In this document: one piece after another, positions 63,919-64,000 of the stretch
How the letters are laid out: each line of letters starts with the position of its first letter
Position numbering within the stretch: position 1 is the first letter of the stretch
From: DATAZK01 sp963737695
Lineage (GTDB): Bacteria > Actinomycetota > Actinomycetes > Frankiales > Frankiaceae
Assembly (NCBI GenBank): GCA_963737695.1
Contig: CAVTTQ010000003.1
Span: 186,001 to 250,000 of the forward strand
Length of the DNA stretch: 64,000 bases
Direction: 5' to 3'
Program-made: the position numbers and the translations under genes
Notes under the pieces: generated by a model
The model's database searches: none
What the model was told of the DNA's origin: nothing
Seen by the model: only the letters and a program-made list of their open reading frames with translations

Positions 63919-64000
63919 TTAGAAAGGGGGCTCGTCGCTGAAGCTGCTGGACGGTGTGCTCCACGGGTCATCGCTTGGAGCACCCCCGCTGCTGCTCGCG
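63919..64000 (-). CDS. ssb: Single-stranded DNA-binding protein, C-terminal tail (partial)
   Basis: The window ends inside this gene on the minus strand. The 26 visible codons encode a Ser/Gly-rich segment ending FSDEPPF, the acidic C-terminal tip that recruits replication and repair partners. The TAA is at 63919-63921. Position just before rpsR fits the usual rpsF-ssb-rpsR-rplI arrangement. Confidence 0.92.
   Translation of the reverse strand, partial: ASSSGGAPSDDPWSTPSSSFSDEPPF

Noticed and set aside
1..64000. Insertion sequences, integrases or prophage genes
   Set aside because: No transposase, integrase or phage structural motif was seen in any frame, and composition is uniform.

Overview
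The window is chromosomal, GC-rich and densely coding (about 60 genes on both strands). GTG starts, many apparently leaderless genes, Lsr2, Rpf proteins, an HspR/HAIR heat-shock regulon and purine and heat-shock neighbourhoods resembling those of Mycobacterium and Streptomyces indicate a free-living Actinobacterium (Actinomycetia). The species cannot be named from the sequence. I see no insertion sequence, prophage, CRISPR array or obvious foreign island.

Layout. 1-3.4 kb: end of fba, two consecutive rpf genes each behind its own c-di-AMP (ydaO-type) riboswitch, and two conserved actinobacterial hypotheticals. 3.4-21.3 kb: nearly the whole de novo purine pathway (purA, D, E, B, C, S, Q, L, F, M; no purN, purH or purK seen), with a TldD/TldE pair, a small dehydrogenase-like gene and an SCP2-domain/hydrolase fusion inserted. 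21.4-29.7 kb, minus strand: pyrE, an SDR, clpB, and the dnaK-grpE-dnaJ-hspR operon, with HAIR operators before clpB and dnaK. 29.9-42.5 kb: a membrane Fe-S reductase, dcd, tRNA-Gly(CCC), lsr2, a GGDEF-EAL protein, a Nudix protein, a low-molecular-weight phosphatase, an acyl-CoA synthetase, an acyltransferase-3 protein, a long-form acyl-CoA dehydrogenase and an FmdB-type zinc ribbon. 42.5-46.0 kb: a 2-oxoacid dehydrogenase operon (E1alpha, E1beta, E2). 46.1-49.4 kb: a TPP riboswitch with thiO-thiS-thiG, then murB. 49.4-56.3 kb: a CPBP protease, an epimerase-like protein, dnaB with DnaA-box-like sites upstream, an amino-acid permease and a DMT-type transporter. 56.4-61.2 kb: lysS, an MprF-type aminoacyl-lipid synthase and a membrane esterase. 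61.2-64 kb: def, an XRE regulator divergent from a SnoaL-like gene, and rplI-rpsR-ssb.

The genes form functional blocks: purine synthesis with coupled start/stop overlaps, HspR-controlled proteostasis, thiamine thiazole synthesis under TPP control, branched or other 2-oxoacid oxidation, and probable lysyl-phospholipid synthesis and turnover.

Two global observations. First, at least nine genes have a TANNNT hexamer ending 6-7 nt before the start codon (eight or nine nt for purA), the signature of leaderless transcription, and this settles several starts. Second, four conserved genes (grpE, the E2 gene, lysS, rplI) are interrupted, and every interruption is repaired by removing a single extra base. 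That uniform +1 pattern argues for insertion errors in the assembly rather than gene decay. I found no convincing wholly new system. The strongest leads are the doubled c-di-AMP/Rpf modules with no room for a terminator, the LysRS-MprF-esterase cluster, and the DnaA boxes before dnaB.
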